The translations under genes were made by a program, and so were the position numbers. Positions 44,836 to 55,113 of a stretch of 64,000 nucleotides of DNA are shown one piece after another (position 1 is the stretch's first letter; every line of letters starts with the position of its first letter). The stretch lies in the NCBI GenBank assembly GCA_013297875.1, contig JAAFIW010000005.1, positions 124,001 through 188,000 on the forward strand, read 5' to 3'. This DNA is from Comamonadaceae bacterium (GTDB lineage: Bacteria > Pseudomonadota > Gammaproteobacteria > Burkholderiales > Burkholderiaceae_C). The notes beneath the pieces are model-generated. The model saw nothing but the letters and a program-made list of their open reading frames with translations. It was not told where the DNA came from and searched no databases.

Positions 44836-45303
44836 TCAAGCTCCCTTGCTCAGTGCGACAGACGCATCCTTCACGGCTGCGTGGATCTGGTTGTACGTGC
44901 CGCAGCGGCACAGGTTGCCGGCCATCGCACCCGTGATGTCTGCATCGCTTGGGGCCTTGTTCTGCGCCAGCAATGCGCAAGCACTCATGATCTGCCCCGA
45001 TTGGCAGTAGCCGCACTGAGGAACATCACGCTCCAGCCATGCCATCTGTACGGCCTTGCCAGCGCGCGTGCCACCCACCGCTTCGATGGTGACCACTTTT
45101 TTACCCGTCACTGCAGACAACGGCGTTGTGCATGAACGCACGGGCTGCCCGTCCACATGCACCGTGCATGCGCCGCAAAGCGCCATGCCGCATCCGAACT
45201 TGGTGCCAGTGAGTTGCAGATCTTCTCGCAGCGCCCAAAGAAGGGGCATGTCGGGCTCAGCGGTGAGAGAAACGGCTTTACCGTTCACAGTGAAATTGGT
45301 CAA
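44836..45303 (-). CDS. 2Fe-2S small subunit, IorA-like
   Basis: 155 residues from TTG 45303 (GGAG seven bases upstream); the ATG at 45339 would add 12 residues. Plant-type 2Fe-2S site CGMALCGACTVHVDGQPVRSC near residue 40-60, and the second cluster CGYCQSGQIMSACALL with CRCGTYNQI. Passes electrons from the molybdenum centre to an external acceptor, usually a c-type cytochrome not encoded here. Operon with the large subunit. Confidence 0.93.
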   Translation of the reverse strand: MTNFTVNGKAVSLTAEPDMPLLWALREDLQLTGTKFGCGMALCGACTVHVDGQPVRSCTTPLSAVTGKKVVTIEAVGGTRAGKAVQMAWLERDVPQCGYCQSGQIMSACALLAQNKAPSDADITGAMAGNLCRCGTYNQIHAAVKDASVALSKGA

Positions 45304-45741
45304 GATAATTCTCCATTTGTTGGGCAGACGGGTTGACATTTATCCAGCCGCGTCTATTGCTAGGACAGAGCTTGATTTGCTATTTTTTATTTGAAAATGC
45401 AGCAATGATTCATCATCCTAGAAACAGCAGTTGGACGCGCCCAAGTGGGTCGTCATGGGGTGGGCTGGCAAGGCGTGACGACGACGCAGGCTCTTGCCTG
45501 CTAGGAGGAGCAACGCAGCCAGCGCGCGCCAGGGCGACTCAATTGGGTGCGTAGCTTTCTCACCCGGTTGGTGAGGTTGTGCAACGCTACAAGTGTTTGA
45601 TTTCATAGGAAAAAGTTACCGGAACGAGCGGTCAACTGCTGTTTCTAGGATCATGCTTTAGCAGGGGTTGTCTGTCTTGCCAATTCCTCCAGATGACGTG
45701 CTCATTTCTGTCTATTCCAGCAGCAGCGCCACGCCTACTCT
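45304..45741. other. Intergenic region between iorA-like gene and araC-type gene
   Basis: Occupied mainly by the MITE at 45417-45649; no coding gene supported. Confidence 0.6.
45417..45649. mobile_element. MITE with IS1380-like ends
   Basis: Perfect 17-bp inverted ends: CCTAGAAACAGCAGTTG (45417-45433) and its complement (45633-45649). A 5-base target duplication ATCAT flanks it (45412-45416 and 45650-45654). Ends starting CCTAGA and a 5-base duplication are as in ISEcp1 of the IS1380 family. The 199-bp interior has no transposase. Confidence 0.85.
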
Positions 45742-46641
45742 TCAATGGGAGATCTGCTCCGAACCAAGGCGCGTCAGTATCTTTGCAGCATCTGAGCTGG
45801 GCGCAAGACCGAATCTGCGGCTGTAGTCACGGCTGAAGTGAGCTGGGCTTTCGTAGCCGACGGCAAATGCGGCGTCTGATACCGCATTGCCCATTTGCGT
45901 CAGCAAGACTTTTGCCTGAATGAGGCGAAGATCCTTTTGAAACTGGAGCGGTGATGTGCCCGTCACGTCCTTGAAGTGTTTATGAAAAGACGATTCGCTC
46001 ATGGCTGCGATTTTCGCCAACTCCGATACCCGGAGCGGGAAGCGATACTCGGATCTCAATTGCCCAATCGCTTTGGCAATCCGGCTCGCGTAGCTGCCTG
46101 CAACCAGAAGGTTTCGCAGGTTTTGTCCAATGGATGAGAGCAACAGACGATAGTGAATTTCTCGCAGGATCGACGGCCCGAGAACCTTTGCGTCAAGCGG
46201 GTTGTCCATCAATTCGATGTATCGCAGAAACGGTGCAAGCCAAGTAGCTTCCGCCGGTGCAACAGACAGGGATCGGATCTCAGGATCGGGTGGCGGTAAA
46301 TCAGCCACTTGCTCGTAGAGGCTGCGAATCAGTTGCACATCCAGAAATAAAACGAAGGAGAGATAGGGCTCACTCGCTGTGGCCTTGGTGATGCGAGAGA
46401 CCACGGGAAGATCATGGCTGACAAGCAAGGCCTTTCCAGGGCTAAGCCTGACCGTTTGATCCCCGATGGTGGCCATCTTGCTGCCTTGAAGAATCAAGCA
46501 CAAAGCAGGCTCGTAGACCGAAGCCTCTATGCCGCTCGGAGCGTACTCACAGTAAGCAGACAGCCGATTTAACCGTCGATCGTTACGGCTCTGATCAGCC
46601 AGGTATCGGATTGCCAGCTGCGTGATGTGTGAAAGATCCAT
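45742..46641 (-). CDS. AraC-family transcription regulator
   Basis: 299 residues from ATG 46641 (AAGGAG upstream); ATG 46671 is less likely. N-terminal AraC_N/cupin-like domain (SVYEPALCLILQGSKMATIGDQTVRLSPGKALLVSHDLPV) and two C-terminal helix-turn-helix motifs (LRVSELAKIAAMSESSFHKHFKDVTGTSPLQFQKDLRLIQAK and GNAVSDAAFAVGYESPAHFSRDYSRRFG, in pieces). Divergent from the SDR gene at 46809, its likely target. Confidence 0.93.
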   Translation of the reverse strand: MDLSHITQLAIRYLADQSRNDRRLNRLSAYCEYAPSGIEASVYEPALCLILQGSKMATIGDQTVRLSPGKALLVSHDLPVVSRITKATASEPYLSFVLFLDVQLIRSLYEQVADLPPPDPEIRSLSVAPAEATWLAPFLRYIELMDNPLDAKVLGPSILREIHYRLLLSSIGQNLRNLLVAGSYASRIAKAIGQLRSEYRFPLRVSELAKIAAMSESSFHKHFKDVTGTSPLQFQKDLRLIQAKVLLTQMGNAVSDAAFAVGYESPAHFSRDYSRRFGLAPSSDAAKILTRLGSEQISH

Positions 46642-46808
46642 GCGTTTCTCCTTGGAATTTGATGCTATCAAGGTATGTCAAGCGGCGCACCTAAAAATGC
46701 TCAATATTGGAGGAATTGGCATAAGCTGCGGAGAATATGGCTAGTGTGAATGAACTTGCTTAGCTACGATGCCGTTCATTCTTCATCATTAAGAACAGCG
46801 GGCCTCCT
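46642..46808. promoter_or_regulatory. araC-type / SDR divergent regulatory region
   Basis: 167 bases shared by the two divergent genes. TTGATGCTATCAAGG and AATATTGGAGG are AT-rich candidates; no clear direct-repeat AraC site. Confidence 0.45.
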
Positions 46809-47714
46809 ATGTCTTCCATCCAGTCGCAGTTCCTTGACTTGAACGTCCACCACGCCAAATACGAGGCCATTGACCCGACGTCAGAGCTGAAAGACAGCGC
46901 GAAAGATAAGGTGATTTTCATCGCCGGTGCATCACGCGGCATCGGTCAAGCCACAGCGGTGGCTTTCGCGCAAGCGGGTGCCAAAGCGGTCTATTTAACG
47001 GCGCGGTCAGAAGCTGCGCTCCAAGAGACGCGAGCTTTGGTCAATCGTGCCAATCCGAAAACGCTGTGTGGCATGTCGCCCTGCGATGTGACAAACGCCA
47101 GGCAAGTCGAGGCGGCGGTGGCCGATTGCGTGGCGCAATTTGGTGGCATCGACGTGGCAGATGCCAACGCCGGTTTTTTGGGCCCCTGGATGAAGATCGG
47201 CGAGTCAGATCCTGAGAGCTGGTGGCGCAACTGGGATGTCAACGTGCGGGGCGCTTATCACGTCGCGCGCTTTGCGCTTGCCCATTTGATCCAATCTGCC
47301 AAAAAGCGTGAGGGCCAGGGTAGGAGCGGCGGCCATCTGGTCTTGCTGTCATCTGTTGGCGCGCAGCTACTGATGCCCGGCGCCTCGGATTATCAGACCT
47401 CGAAACACGCTCTCAACCGTCTTTGTGAGTTTGTTCAGGTTGATCACGGAGACGACGGCATCAAGTGCTTCGCGCTGCATCCGGGCGGCGTTTCAACTGA
47501 GCTCGGCTTGAACATGCCACAAGCCCTTCACGCTTACCTTGTAGATAACCCAAATTTACCCGCCAGCTTCACTGTCTGGCTTTGCTCCGGCAAGGCGGAC
47601 TGGGCCAAGGGACGCTATCTCAGCGCCAACTGGGATGTCAAAGAACTGCTGTCGATGAAGGAAGCGATCCTGCAGAACGACCTGCTGGTCAACCGGCTGC
47701 GCGCCAGAGCATGA
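46809..47714 (+). CDS. Short-chain dehydrogenase/reductase
   Basis: 301 residues. Rossmann motif IAGASRGIGQATAVAFAQAGAKAVYLTARS near 38-65, DVTNARQVEAAV, NAGFLGPW, and catalytic Ser plus YQTSK (Y-x3-K) near residue 195. An extended C terminus (LCSGKADWAKGRYLSANWDV) is seen in fungal-like SDRs. NAD(P)-dependent oxidoreductase of unknown substrate, probably under the adjacent AraC-type regulator. Confidence 0.93.
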   Translation: MSSIQSQFLDLNVHHAKYEAIDPTSELKDSAKDKVIFIAGASRGIGQATAVAFAQAGAKAVYLTARSEAALQETRALVNRANPKTLCGMSPCDVTNARQVEAAVADCVAQFGGIDVADANAGFLGPWMKIGESDPESWWRNWDVNVRGAYHVARFALAHLIQSAKKREGQGRSGGHLVLLSSVGAQLLMPGASDYQTSKHALNRLCEFVQVDHGDDGIKCFALHPGGVSTELGLNMPQALHAYLVDNPNLPASFTVWLCSGKADWAKGRYLSANWDVKELLSMKEAILQNDLLVNRLRARA

Positions 47715-47747
47715 CGGGGGACGCGCCGGGAGGGAGCCCGTCCAACC

Positions 47748-48647
<900 letters not shown>

Positions 48648-48662
48648 AAAGGTCAGAAAAGC

Positions 48663-48824
48663 CGGACGCAGAGGTCGCGAAGGGTTCGCGAAGGACGCGA
48701 AAGAACAGCCAAAATTTTTTGAAATTCCCTACAGAAGAACGATGGGCGCTCGGAACACGAAAAACCAAAAGATCTCTTGGTATTCCTTTCGCGCCTTTCG
48801 CGCCCCTTCGCGCTCTTCGCGTCC
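48663..48824. repeat. Long imperfect inverted repeat rich in CGCGAA
   Basis: Left arm GGACGCAGAGGTCGCGAAGG then GTTCGCGAAGGACGCG; right arm about 48785-48824 is its imperfect complement (CGCGCCTTTCGCGCCCCTTC then GCGCTCTTCGCGTCC). The roughly 80-base loop is AT-rich and non-coding. MITE-like. Confidence 0.7.
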
Positions 48825-48837
48825 GGTCAAGTCCGCT

Positions 48838-49629
48838 TCAGCCCAGCGCCTGAGCAACCGCCCGTTGCGTCATCACGCTGATCAGGTTGGCCCGGTAGGC
48901 CGCTGATGCGTGAATGTCGCTGGACAGCTCGCTGGAATCGATCTTCACTGCAGCCACTGCCTCAGATGTGAAGCTTGCATTGAGCGCTGCTTCGAGCCCC
49001 GCGTGGCGGAATACGCCGTTGCCGCCACCGGTCACGGCCACGCGCACGCCGCTGTCGGTTTGGGCCACGAAGATGCCGATCATGGCAAAGCGCGAGGCGG
49101 TTTGCTTGAACTTCATGTAGGCGGCGCGTTTGGGAACCGGAAAGCTCACGCCGGTGATCAGCTCGCCGTCTTTCAAGGCGGTGGTGAACATGCCTTGAAA
49201 GTAGTCATCGGCCGCAATGGTGCGGCTGGTGGTGTGCACCGTGGCACCCAAGGCCATCAGCGCGCTGGGGTAGCAGGCCGAAGGGTCGTTGTTGGCCACC
49301 GAGCCGCCCAAGGTGCCCATGGCGCGAACCTGCCGGTCGCCAATGCCGTTGGCCAGCGCGGCCAGTGCGGGAATGGCGGCTTTCACATCAGCGTTGGAGC
49401 CCACATCGGCGTGGCGGGCCATGGCACCGATGACGACCGCGTTGCCCTCTTTCTTGATGCTGGACAGGCCGTTGATACCACCCAGGTCAGCCAGCTGCTC
49501 GGGGCTGGACAGGCGCAGTTTCATGGAAGCCAGCAGGGTCTGGCCACCGGCTAAAACCTTGGCACCGGCTGCGGCCAGTTTGGCTGCGTCGGCGACCGAG
49601 GTGGGGCGTTCGAAGGTGAATGCGTACAT
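48838..49629 (-). CDS. coxM: FAD-binding subunit of a CO-dehydrogenase-like molybdenum hydroxylase
   Basis: 263 residues from ATG 49629 (MYAFTFERPTSVADAAKLAAAGAKVLAGGQTLL). FAD motifs AGGQTLLASMKLRL and MGTLGGSVANNDPSACYPSALMALGATV are typical of the CoxM/CutM fold. Carries electrons from the iron-sulfur subunit onward. Follows the large subunit by 11 bases. The symbol denotes subunit type; CO as substrate is not implied. Confidence 0.93.
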   Translation of the reverse strand: MYAFTFERPTSVADAAKLAAAGAKVLAGGQTLLASMKLRLSSPEQLADLGGINGLSSIKKEGNAVVIGAMARHADVGSNADVKAAIPALAALANGIGDRQVRAMGTLGGSVANNDPSACYPSALMALGATVHTTSRTIAADDYFQGMFTTALKDGELITGVSFPVPKRAAYMKFKQTASRFAMIGIFVAQTDSGVRVAVTGGGNGVFRHAGLEAALNASFTSEAVAAVKIDSSELSSDIHASAAYRANLISVMTQRAVAQALG

Positions 49630-49640
49630 GTGTTTTCTCC

Positions 49641-52013
49641 TCAGGCTTTTGCCGATTGAATAGCGTTCCACACCCGCGCAGGCGAGGCGGGCATGTCGAA
49701 CTCTTTGACGCCCAGGTCTTTCAGGGCGTCCAGCACGGCGTTGATGACCGCCGGTGGCGAGCCAATGGCACCGGCCTCGCCGCAACCTTTGGTGCCCAGC
49801 GGGTTGTGGGTGCACGGTGTGCAAATGGTGCCCAGCGTGAACTGCGGAAAATCATCGGCGCGGGGCATGGTGTAGTCCATGAAGCTGCCGGTGAGCAGCT
49901 GGCCGGTCTCCTGGTCATACACGCAGTTTTCCATCAGCGCCTGGCCTATGCCTTGCACCAGGCCGCCGTGCACCTGGCCTTCCACAATCATGGGGTTGAT
50001 GATGGTGCCAAAGTCGTCCACCGCAGTGAACTTGTCGACCTTCACGACGCCGGTGGCCGGGTCTACATCGACCTCGCAGATGTAGGTGCCTGCGGGGAAG
50101 GTGAAGTTGGTGGGGTCGTAAAACGCGGTTTCGTTCAGGCCGGGCTCCAGCTTGTCCAGCGGGTAGTTGTGCGGCACATAGGCGGTGAGCGCGACTTGGC
50201 CGAACGCCACTTTCTTGTCGGTGCCTTTCACGGTGAACTCGCCGTTGGCAAACTCCACATCGGCGTCGCTGGCCTCCATCAAGTGGGCTGCGATTTTCTT
50301 GGCCTTGGTCTCGATTTTGTCCAGCGCTTTCATGATGGCCGCGCCACCCACGCTGATGGAGCGCGAGCCGTAAGTACCCATGCCAAACGGCACGCGACCG
50401 GTGTCGCCGTGCACCACGTCCACGTTTTCCACGGGAATGCCCAGACGTGCAGCGACGACCTGCGCAAACGTGGTCTCGTGGCCCTGGCCATGGCTGTGCG
50501 AGCCGGTGAACACGGTCACGCTGCCGGTGGGGTGCACGCGCACCTCGCCGCACTCAAACAAACCAGCGCGCGCGCCCAAAGCGCCTGCGATGTTGGACGG
50601 TGCAATGCCGCAAGCCTCGATGTATGACGAGTAGCCAATGCCGCGCTTCAGGCCCTTGGCCGCGCTGGCGGCTTTGCGGGCGGCAAAGCCGGCCACGTCG
50701 CCCAGGTCTTTGGCCTTGGTCATGCAGCCTTGGTAGTCGCCCACGTCGTATTGCAGCGCCACCGGCGTTTGATACGGCCAGCTGGTGATGAAGTTGCGCT
50801 CGCGAATCACGTCTTGCGACAGGCCCATGTCCCAGCCGCAGCGCGAGACCAGCCGCTCCAGCAAGTAGGTGGCTTCTGGCCGCCCTGCCCCACGGTAGGC
50901 ATCCACCGGCGCGGTGTTGGTGAACCAGGCGTCAACCTCCACATAAATCTGTGGGCAGGTGTACTGGCCGGCCAGTAAAGTCGCATACAAAATGGTGGGC
51001 ACAGCGGTGGAGAAGGTCGACAGGTAGGCACCCATGTTGGCGTCGGTGTGCACCCGCATCGCCAGAAACTTGCCGTCTTTGTCCATGGCCATTTCGGCAT
51101 GGCTCACATGGTCGCGGCCATGGGCGTCAGACAAAAAGGCTTCGCTGCGGTCTGCTGTCCATTTGATCGAGCAATTGAGCTGCTTGGCAGCCCAGGTCAA
51201 TGCCACGTCTTCGGCATACAAAAAGATTTTGGAGCCAAAACCGCCGCCCACGTCGGGCGCAATCACGCGCACCTTGTGCTCGGGCAGGCTCAGCACAAAC
51301 GCCGTCATCAGCAAGCGCTCGACGTGCGGGTTTTGGTTGGACACGTACAGCGTGTATTCCTCGGTGGCGCGGCTGTAAGAGCCAATCGCGCCGCGGGTTT
51401 CCATGGCATTGGGCACCAGGCGGTTGTTGGTCAGGTCCAGCTTGGTAACATGGGCGGCTTTCGCAAACACGGCATCCACCGCGGCCTTGTCGCCAATGGC
51501 CCATTTGTAGCAATGGTTGTCGGGCGCAGCCTCGTGCAGGGCCACGGCTTTGGCGGCGTGGCTCACGTTGACCACAGCGGTCAACACGTCGTAGTCGACT
51601 TCTACTGCTTCAGCCGCGTTTTTGGCCTGCTCAACCGTGTCGGCCACCACCATGGCCACATGGTCGCCCACGTAGCGCACCTTGCCTTGGGCCAGGATGG
51701 GGTGCGGCGGCTCTTTCATGGGCTGGCCATCGGTGCTGGTGATCAGCCAGCCGCAGGGCAAGCCACCCATTTTTCCTTCCACGTCTTTGCCGGTGAACAC
51801 TTTGTGCACACCGGGCATGGCCTCGGCCTTGCTCACGTTGACGCTTTTGATCGCGGCGTGCGCATGCGGGGAGCGCACAAACACCGCATGGCGCTGGTTG
51901 GGCAGGTTGATATCGTCGGTGTAGTTGCCTGCGCCAGTCAGGAAGCGGTAGTCTTCCTTGCGCTTGATGGCCTCGCCAATGTGAGGCAGGTTTGCAAAAT
52001 CGGGTGCGCCCAT
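49641..52013 (-). CDS. coxL: Molybdenum-cofactor large subunit, form II CO-dehydrogenase-like
   Basis: 790 residues. Marks: [45 protein letters not shown], the active-site loop [36 protein letters not shown], and [22 protein letters not shown] with the catalytic Glu. True form I CO dehydrogenases have AYRCSFR with a copper-binding Cys; this one has AYRGAGR, so the substrate is probably not CO and may be an aldehyde, purine or aromatic. Second gene of the S-L-M operon. Confidence 0.95.
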   Translation of the reverse strand: MGAPDFANLPHIGEAIKRKEDYRFLTGAGNYTDDINLPNQRHAVFVRSPHAHAAIKSVNVSKAEAMPGVHKVFTGKDVEGKMGGLPCGWLITSTDGQPMKEPPHPILAQGKVRYVGDHVAMVVADTVEQAKNAAEAVEVDYDVLTAVVNVSHAAKAVALHEAAPDNHCYKWAIGDKAAVDAVFAKAAHVTKLDLTNNRLVPNAMETRGAIGSYSRATEEYTLYVSNQNPHVERLLMTAFVLSLPEHKVRVIAPDVGGGFGSKIFLYAEDVALTWAAKQLNCSIKWTADRSEAFLSDAHGRDHVSHAEMAMDKDGKFLAMRVHTDANMGAYLSTFSTAVPTILYATLLAGQYTCPQIYVEVDAWFTNTAPVDAYRGAGRPEATYLLERLVSRCGWDMGLSQDVIRERNFITSWPYQTPVALQYDVGDYQGCMTKAKDLGDVAGFAARKAASAAKGLKRGIGYSSYIEACGIAPSNIAGALGARAGLFECGEVRVHPTGSVTVFTGSHSHGQGHETTFAQVVAARLGIPVENVDVVHGDTGRVPFGMGTYGSRSISVGGAAIMKALDKIETKAKKIAAHLMEASDADVEFANGEFTVKGTDKKVAFGQVALTAYVPHNYPLDKLEPGLNETAFYDPTNFTFPAGTYICEVDVDPATGVVKVDKFTAVDDFGTIINPMIVEGQVHGGLVQGIGQALMENCVYDQETGQLLTGSFMDYTMPRADDFPQFTLGTICTPCTHNPLGTKGCGEAGAIGSPPAVINAVLDALKDLGVKEFDMPASPARVWNAIQSAKA

Positions 52014-52087
52014 GAATATCTCCTTGGTTAATCAGTTGAGGACAGAGCTGGCCCACTGCGTGTGGCTGCGGTCTGTCCCGCAAAATT

Positions 52088-52558
52088 TCAGGATGCAGCC
52101 ATGGCAGCCTGGCCATGCTGCACGGCTTTCACAATGTTCTGGTAGCCGGTGCAGCGGCACATATTGCCCTCCAGCAGCTCGCGAATTTCGCCTTCGGTGG
52201 CCTTGGGGTTGTTTTTGCACAGGTCGATGGAGCTCATCACCATGCCGGGTGTGCAAAAGCCGCACTGCAAGCCGTGGCACTCTTTGAAGGCTGCCTGCAT
52301 GGGGTGCATGGTGCCGTCGAGCGCGGCCAGGCCTTCGATGGTGGTGATCTCGGCGCCGCTGTGCTGCACGGCCAGTGTGTTGCACGACTTGATGGCCCGG
52401 CCGTTGACGATGACGGTGCAGGCACCGCACTGAGCTGTGTCGCAGCCCACATGGGTGCCGGTGAGTTTGAGGTTTTCGCGCAGTGCATGCACCAGCAGCG
52501 TGTTGGGTGCCACGTCAATGCTGGACGCTTTGCCATTTACCTTGAGTTGTACCTGCAT
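52088..52558 (-). CDS. coxS: 2Fe-2S small subunit of the CO-dehydrogenase-like hydroxylase
   Basis: 156 residues from ATG 52558 ([10 protein letters not shown]), with GGAG seven bases upstream; ATG 52573 is in frame. Clusters: [21 protein letters not shown] and [16 protein letters not shown] with CRCTGYQNI. First gene of the operon. The 340 bases upstream are shared with the divergent GAF-Fis regulator and contain a 98-bp repeat. Confidence 0.95.
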   Translation of the reverse strand: MQVQLKVNGKASSIDVAPNTLLVHALRENLKLTGTHVGCDTAQCGACTVIVNGRAIKSCNTLAVQHSGAEITTIEGLAALDGTMHPMQAAFKECHGLQCGFCTPGMVMSSIDLCKNNPKATEGEIRELLEGNMCRCTGYQNIVKAVQHGQAAMAAS

Positions 52559-52901
52559 GTGATGTGTCTCCATCGATTGGGTTGGTTAGGTGGTTCCAAC
52601 GGCATTGTTGAAGCCACACTGCGCGCGCCGACTAGGCAAAACCCTAGGCCCTCAAAAAACCCCAGGGGAATTCTCAAAATGAAACATGTGCACCGCACAC
52701 TTGAGGCACCATCATGAAAGAGACATATTCAAGACTTACGACGGCAATCAACTATTTCGTCATTCCCGCGCAGGCGGGAATCCAGGCGCGAGGACTTCGC
52801 TGTTCGCAGTGATCCGGGCACGCCACGGTGGATTCCCGCCTCCGCGGGAATGACGGAAATGAGCTTTGTTTAGAGGGTCATAGCGATCAAGGATTGGCAA
52901 C
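52559..52901. promoter_or_regulatory. Divergent region coxS / GAF-Fis regulator
   Basis: Contains the 98-bp MITE at 52758-52855. No -24/-12 (TGGCAC-N5-TTGC) sigma-54 promoter is obvious, which fits the lack of an AAA+ domain in the regulator. Confidence 0.5.
52758..52855. mobile_element. 98-bp MITE-like repeat with dRS3-like ends, copy 1
   Basis: Ends CGTCATTCCCGCGCAGGCGG and the inverse GCCTCCGCGGGAATGACG, 27 bp with one mismatch. Each end is itself a palindrome of the ATTCCC-N8-GGGAAT type. Confidence 0.82.
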
Positions 52902-54023
52902 ATGCAGCAAACGCTTTCCGTGAACACGCCACAAGACCGGCTGGCCCTGATCGACCAGGCCCGGCAGACCATATTGGCTGCCGGCCCGGCGGGTGCCCTG
53001 AGCGCTGCACCGGGCGTGGAGCCCTGGGTCGACCGCTCGTGGCGGCGCTGCCTGGCCAACGGCCAGCGGCCGGGTGACCGGCTGGGCTTTGACCTGCTGC
53101 CCTTCGAGGCCGCACGACGCGCCCAGGACGCCAACCACACGTTGGCACAGGCGGCCAAGCCGGTGCTGCAGCGCCTGGGCCGGGCCATTGCCAACACCCA
53201 CTATTTCGCCATCCTCACCGACGCCAGTGGCGTGGTGGTCGATGTGGATGGCCCGATTGACCGCAGCGACCGGCGCGCGCGGCTGATCACCCGCATCGGG
53301 CTCGATTTGTCGGAGCGCGCCGTGGGCACCACCGCCATTGGCGCGGCGCTGGCCGAGTTGCAACCGGTATGGATGCACCGGGGCGAACACTTTTACAACG
53401 ACACCAGCGTGTACAGCTGCGCAGGCGCGCCGCTGTTTGGGCCTGACGGCGCTTGCGTGGGCATGCTGGATTTGACCGGCATTGACACCGTGGAACGTCC
53501 CGAGCTGCGCCACCTGGTCACCCAGTCGGCCCGCTGCATTGAAAACGCCCTCACCCTCGCCCGCCCGCACCGCCTGCTGCTGCGGCTGAACTGGTCGGCC
53601 CGGGCCTTGGGCGACGAGGCCGATGGCCTGATTGCGCTGGACACCGATGGCTGGGTGACCGGTGCCAACGCCGCCGCGCGGCAAATGGTCTCGTCGCTGG
53701 ATCCGTCAACCACCGCGCAAGTGCATGCCAGCGAGCTGTTTGCGCTGCCCTGGGAGCAGCTGTTTGACGCCGCGCTGCACGAGGTGCCCACCGAGCTGCC
53801 CCTGTGGTCGGGCCTGCGCCTGTCGGCCCTGCCGCAAGCCGCAGGCGGCCACACGCCCCGCCCTGCCCGCGTCGGCACCGCTCCCGCGCCGCTGCGAGAC
53901 GTGGAAGCGCTGCTGATTCAAAAAGCCATCACCGCCGCGCACGGCAACGTGAGCGTGGCCGCCAAGCAGCTGGGCATCAGCCGGGCCACGGTGTACCGCA
54001 GGTTGCATGAGAAAAAGCACTGA
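52902..54023 (+). CDS. AcoR-like GAF/Fis regulator lacking the AAA+ domain
   Basis: 373 residues. N-terminal AcoR/FhlA-like segment (VEPWVDRSWRRCLANGQRPGDRL), then a GAF domain about 95-215 (AIANTHYFAILTDASGVVVDVDG, RIGLDLSERAVGTTAIGAALAE, HFYNDTSVYSCAGAPLFGPDGACVGMLDLTG), a PAS-like segment (ADGLIALDTDGWVTGANAAARQM) and a C-terminal Fis helix-turn-helix (AHGNVSVAAKQLGISRATVYRRLHEK). The sigma-54 AAA+ module between PAS and Fis that classic AcoR proteins have is absent. Divergent from the coxSLM-type operon, so it is probably its regulator. Confidence 0.92.
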   Translation: MQQTLSVNTPQDRLALIDQARQTILAAGPAGALSAAPGVEPWVDRSWRRCLANGQRPGDRLGFDLLPFEAARRAQDANHTLAQAAKPVLQRLGRAIANTHYFAILTDASGVVVDVDGPIDRSDRRARLITRIGLDLSERAVGTTAIGAALAELQPVWMHRGEHFYNDTSVYSCAGAPLFGPDGACVGMLDLTGIDTVERPELRHLVTQSARCIENALTLARPHRLLLRLNWSARALGDEADGLIALDTDGWVTGANAAARQMVSSLDPSTTAQVHASELFALPWEQLFDAALHEVPTELPLWSGLRLSALPQAAGGHTPRPARVGTAPAPLRDVEALLIQKAITAAHGNVSVAAKQLGISRATVYRRLHEKKH

Positions 54024-54071
54024 CCTGCGCCAGCGCATGACAGATGACGCGACCTGTCGGTCGAATGAAAA

Positions 54072-54887
54072 ATGACCGCCTGCGGCACTCGTACACCCAG
54101 TCATTTGTCATTCACGCCACTGAAAGCGGCAAAGTCATTTGTCATCTGGCTTCGAACACTCTGCCTGCTGGTGCTGTGGGCAGTGAGCGCCCCAGCCCAT
54201 GCCGCCGAAGTCAGCGTGGCGGTTGCCGCCAACTTTGCAGCGCCCATGCAGAAAATTGCCACCGCTTTCGAGCAAGACACTGGCCACAAAGTCGTGTTGG
54301 CTTTCGCATCCACTGGCAAGCTGTACGCGCAAATCAAAAACGGCGCGCCATTTCAACTGCTGTTGGCCGCAGACGATGAAACCCCTTTGCGGTTGGAGCA
54401 AGAAGGCCTGGGCCTGGCCGGTAGCCGCGCCACCTATGCGATGGGCCGTCTCGTTTTGTACAGCGCCACACCGGGTGTGGTGGACGACAAAGGCCAGGTG
54501 CTGGCCGGCCCGTTCACCCGCCTGAGCATCGCCGACCCCAAGCTATCGCCCTACGGCGCGGCTGCGGTTCAGGCGCTCACCCAGCTGGGCCACTGGCCGC
54601 GTGTGCAAGCCCGGCTGGTGACCGGCGAAAACATTGGGCAAGCCTTTCAGTTTGTGGCCTCGGGCAATGCGCCACTGGGCCTGGTGGCGCTGTCCCAGGT
54701 GATGGTGGACGGGCGCATCAGCCAGGGCTCGGCCTGGGTCGTGCCCGAGCAACTGCACGCACCCCTCAAGCAAGACCTGCTGGTGCTGAAAACCGGGCAA
54801 AACAACCTGGCCGCCACGGCCCTGGCCAGCTACCTGCGCAGCGACAAGGCGCGCGGCATCATGCGTGGCTATGGGTATGGGTTTTGA
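54072..54887 (+). CDS. modA: Molybdate ABC transporter substrate-binding protein
   Basis: 271 residues. N-terminal hydrophobic signal (VIWLRTLCLLVLWAVSAPAHA, cleavage near residue 43); the start is uncertain because the pre-signal region is long. Mature: EVSVAVAANFAAPMQKIATAFEQDTGHKVVLAFASTGKLYAQI, LLLAADDETPLRLEQEG, ADPKLSPYGAAAVQAL, ENIGQAFQFVASGNAPLGLVALSQV: the oxyanion-binding periplasmic fold. Brings molybdate to ModBC. Confidence 0.94.
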   Translation: MTACGTRTPSHLSFTPLKAAKSFVIWLRTLCLLVLWAVSAPAHAAEVSVAVAANFAAPMQKIATAFEQDTGHKVVLAFASTGKLYAQIKNGAPFQLLLAADDETPLRLEQEGLGLAGSRATYAMGRLVLYSATPGVVDDKGQVLAGPFTRLSIADPKLSPYGAAAVQALTQLGHWPRVQARLVTGENIGQAFQFVASGNAPLGLVALSQVMVDGRISQGSAWVVPEQLHAPLKQDLLVLKTGQNNLAATALASYLRSDKARGIMRGYGYGF

Positions 54888-54914
54888 GTGCGACGTCCGT
54901 TAGGCCCTCAGACC

Positions 54915-55012
54915 CGTCATTCCCGCGAAGGCGGGAATCCAGGCGCGGGGACTACGCGACGACAAAGGTTGCGGCCTTGCAGAGGTGGATTCCCGCCTGC
55001 GCGGGAATGACG
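54915..55012. mobile_element. 98-bp MITE-like repeat with dRS3-like ends, copy 2
   Basis: Same length and ends as the element at 52758: CGTCATTCCCGCGAAGGCGG ... GCCTGCGCGGGAATGACG. Confidence 0.82.
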
Positions 55013-55045
55013 AATTCTCTGGCAAGGAACCTTCATTTATGATGT

Positions 55046-55098
55046 AAAACCCGCTTCAGCCCATATATTCATTGCTCAAGCAGCTATCAAAAGAATAG
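55046..55098. repeat. Dispersed TTGCTCAAGCAGCTATC repeat
   Basis: TTCAGCCCATATATTCATTG then CTCAAGCAGCTATCAAAAG; sits just before modB and splits modA from modBC. Confidence 0.8.
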
Positions 55099-55113
55099 TG
55101 TCTTGCAACTCCC

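Noticed and set aside
48838-52558. Aerobic CO dehydrogenase
   Set aside because: Active-site loop AYRGAGR lacks the Cys of true form I CO dehydrogenase (AYRCSFR); only the fold and subunit types are supported.
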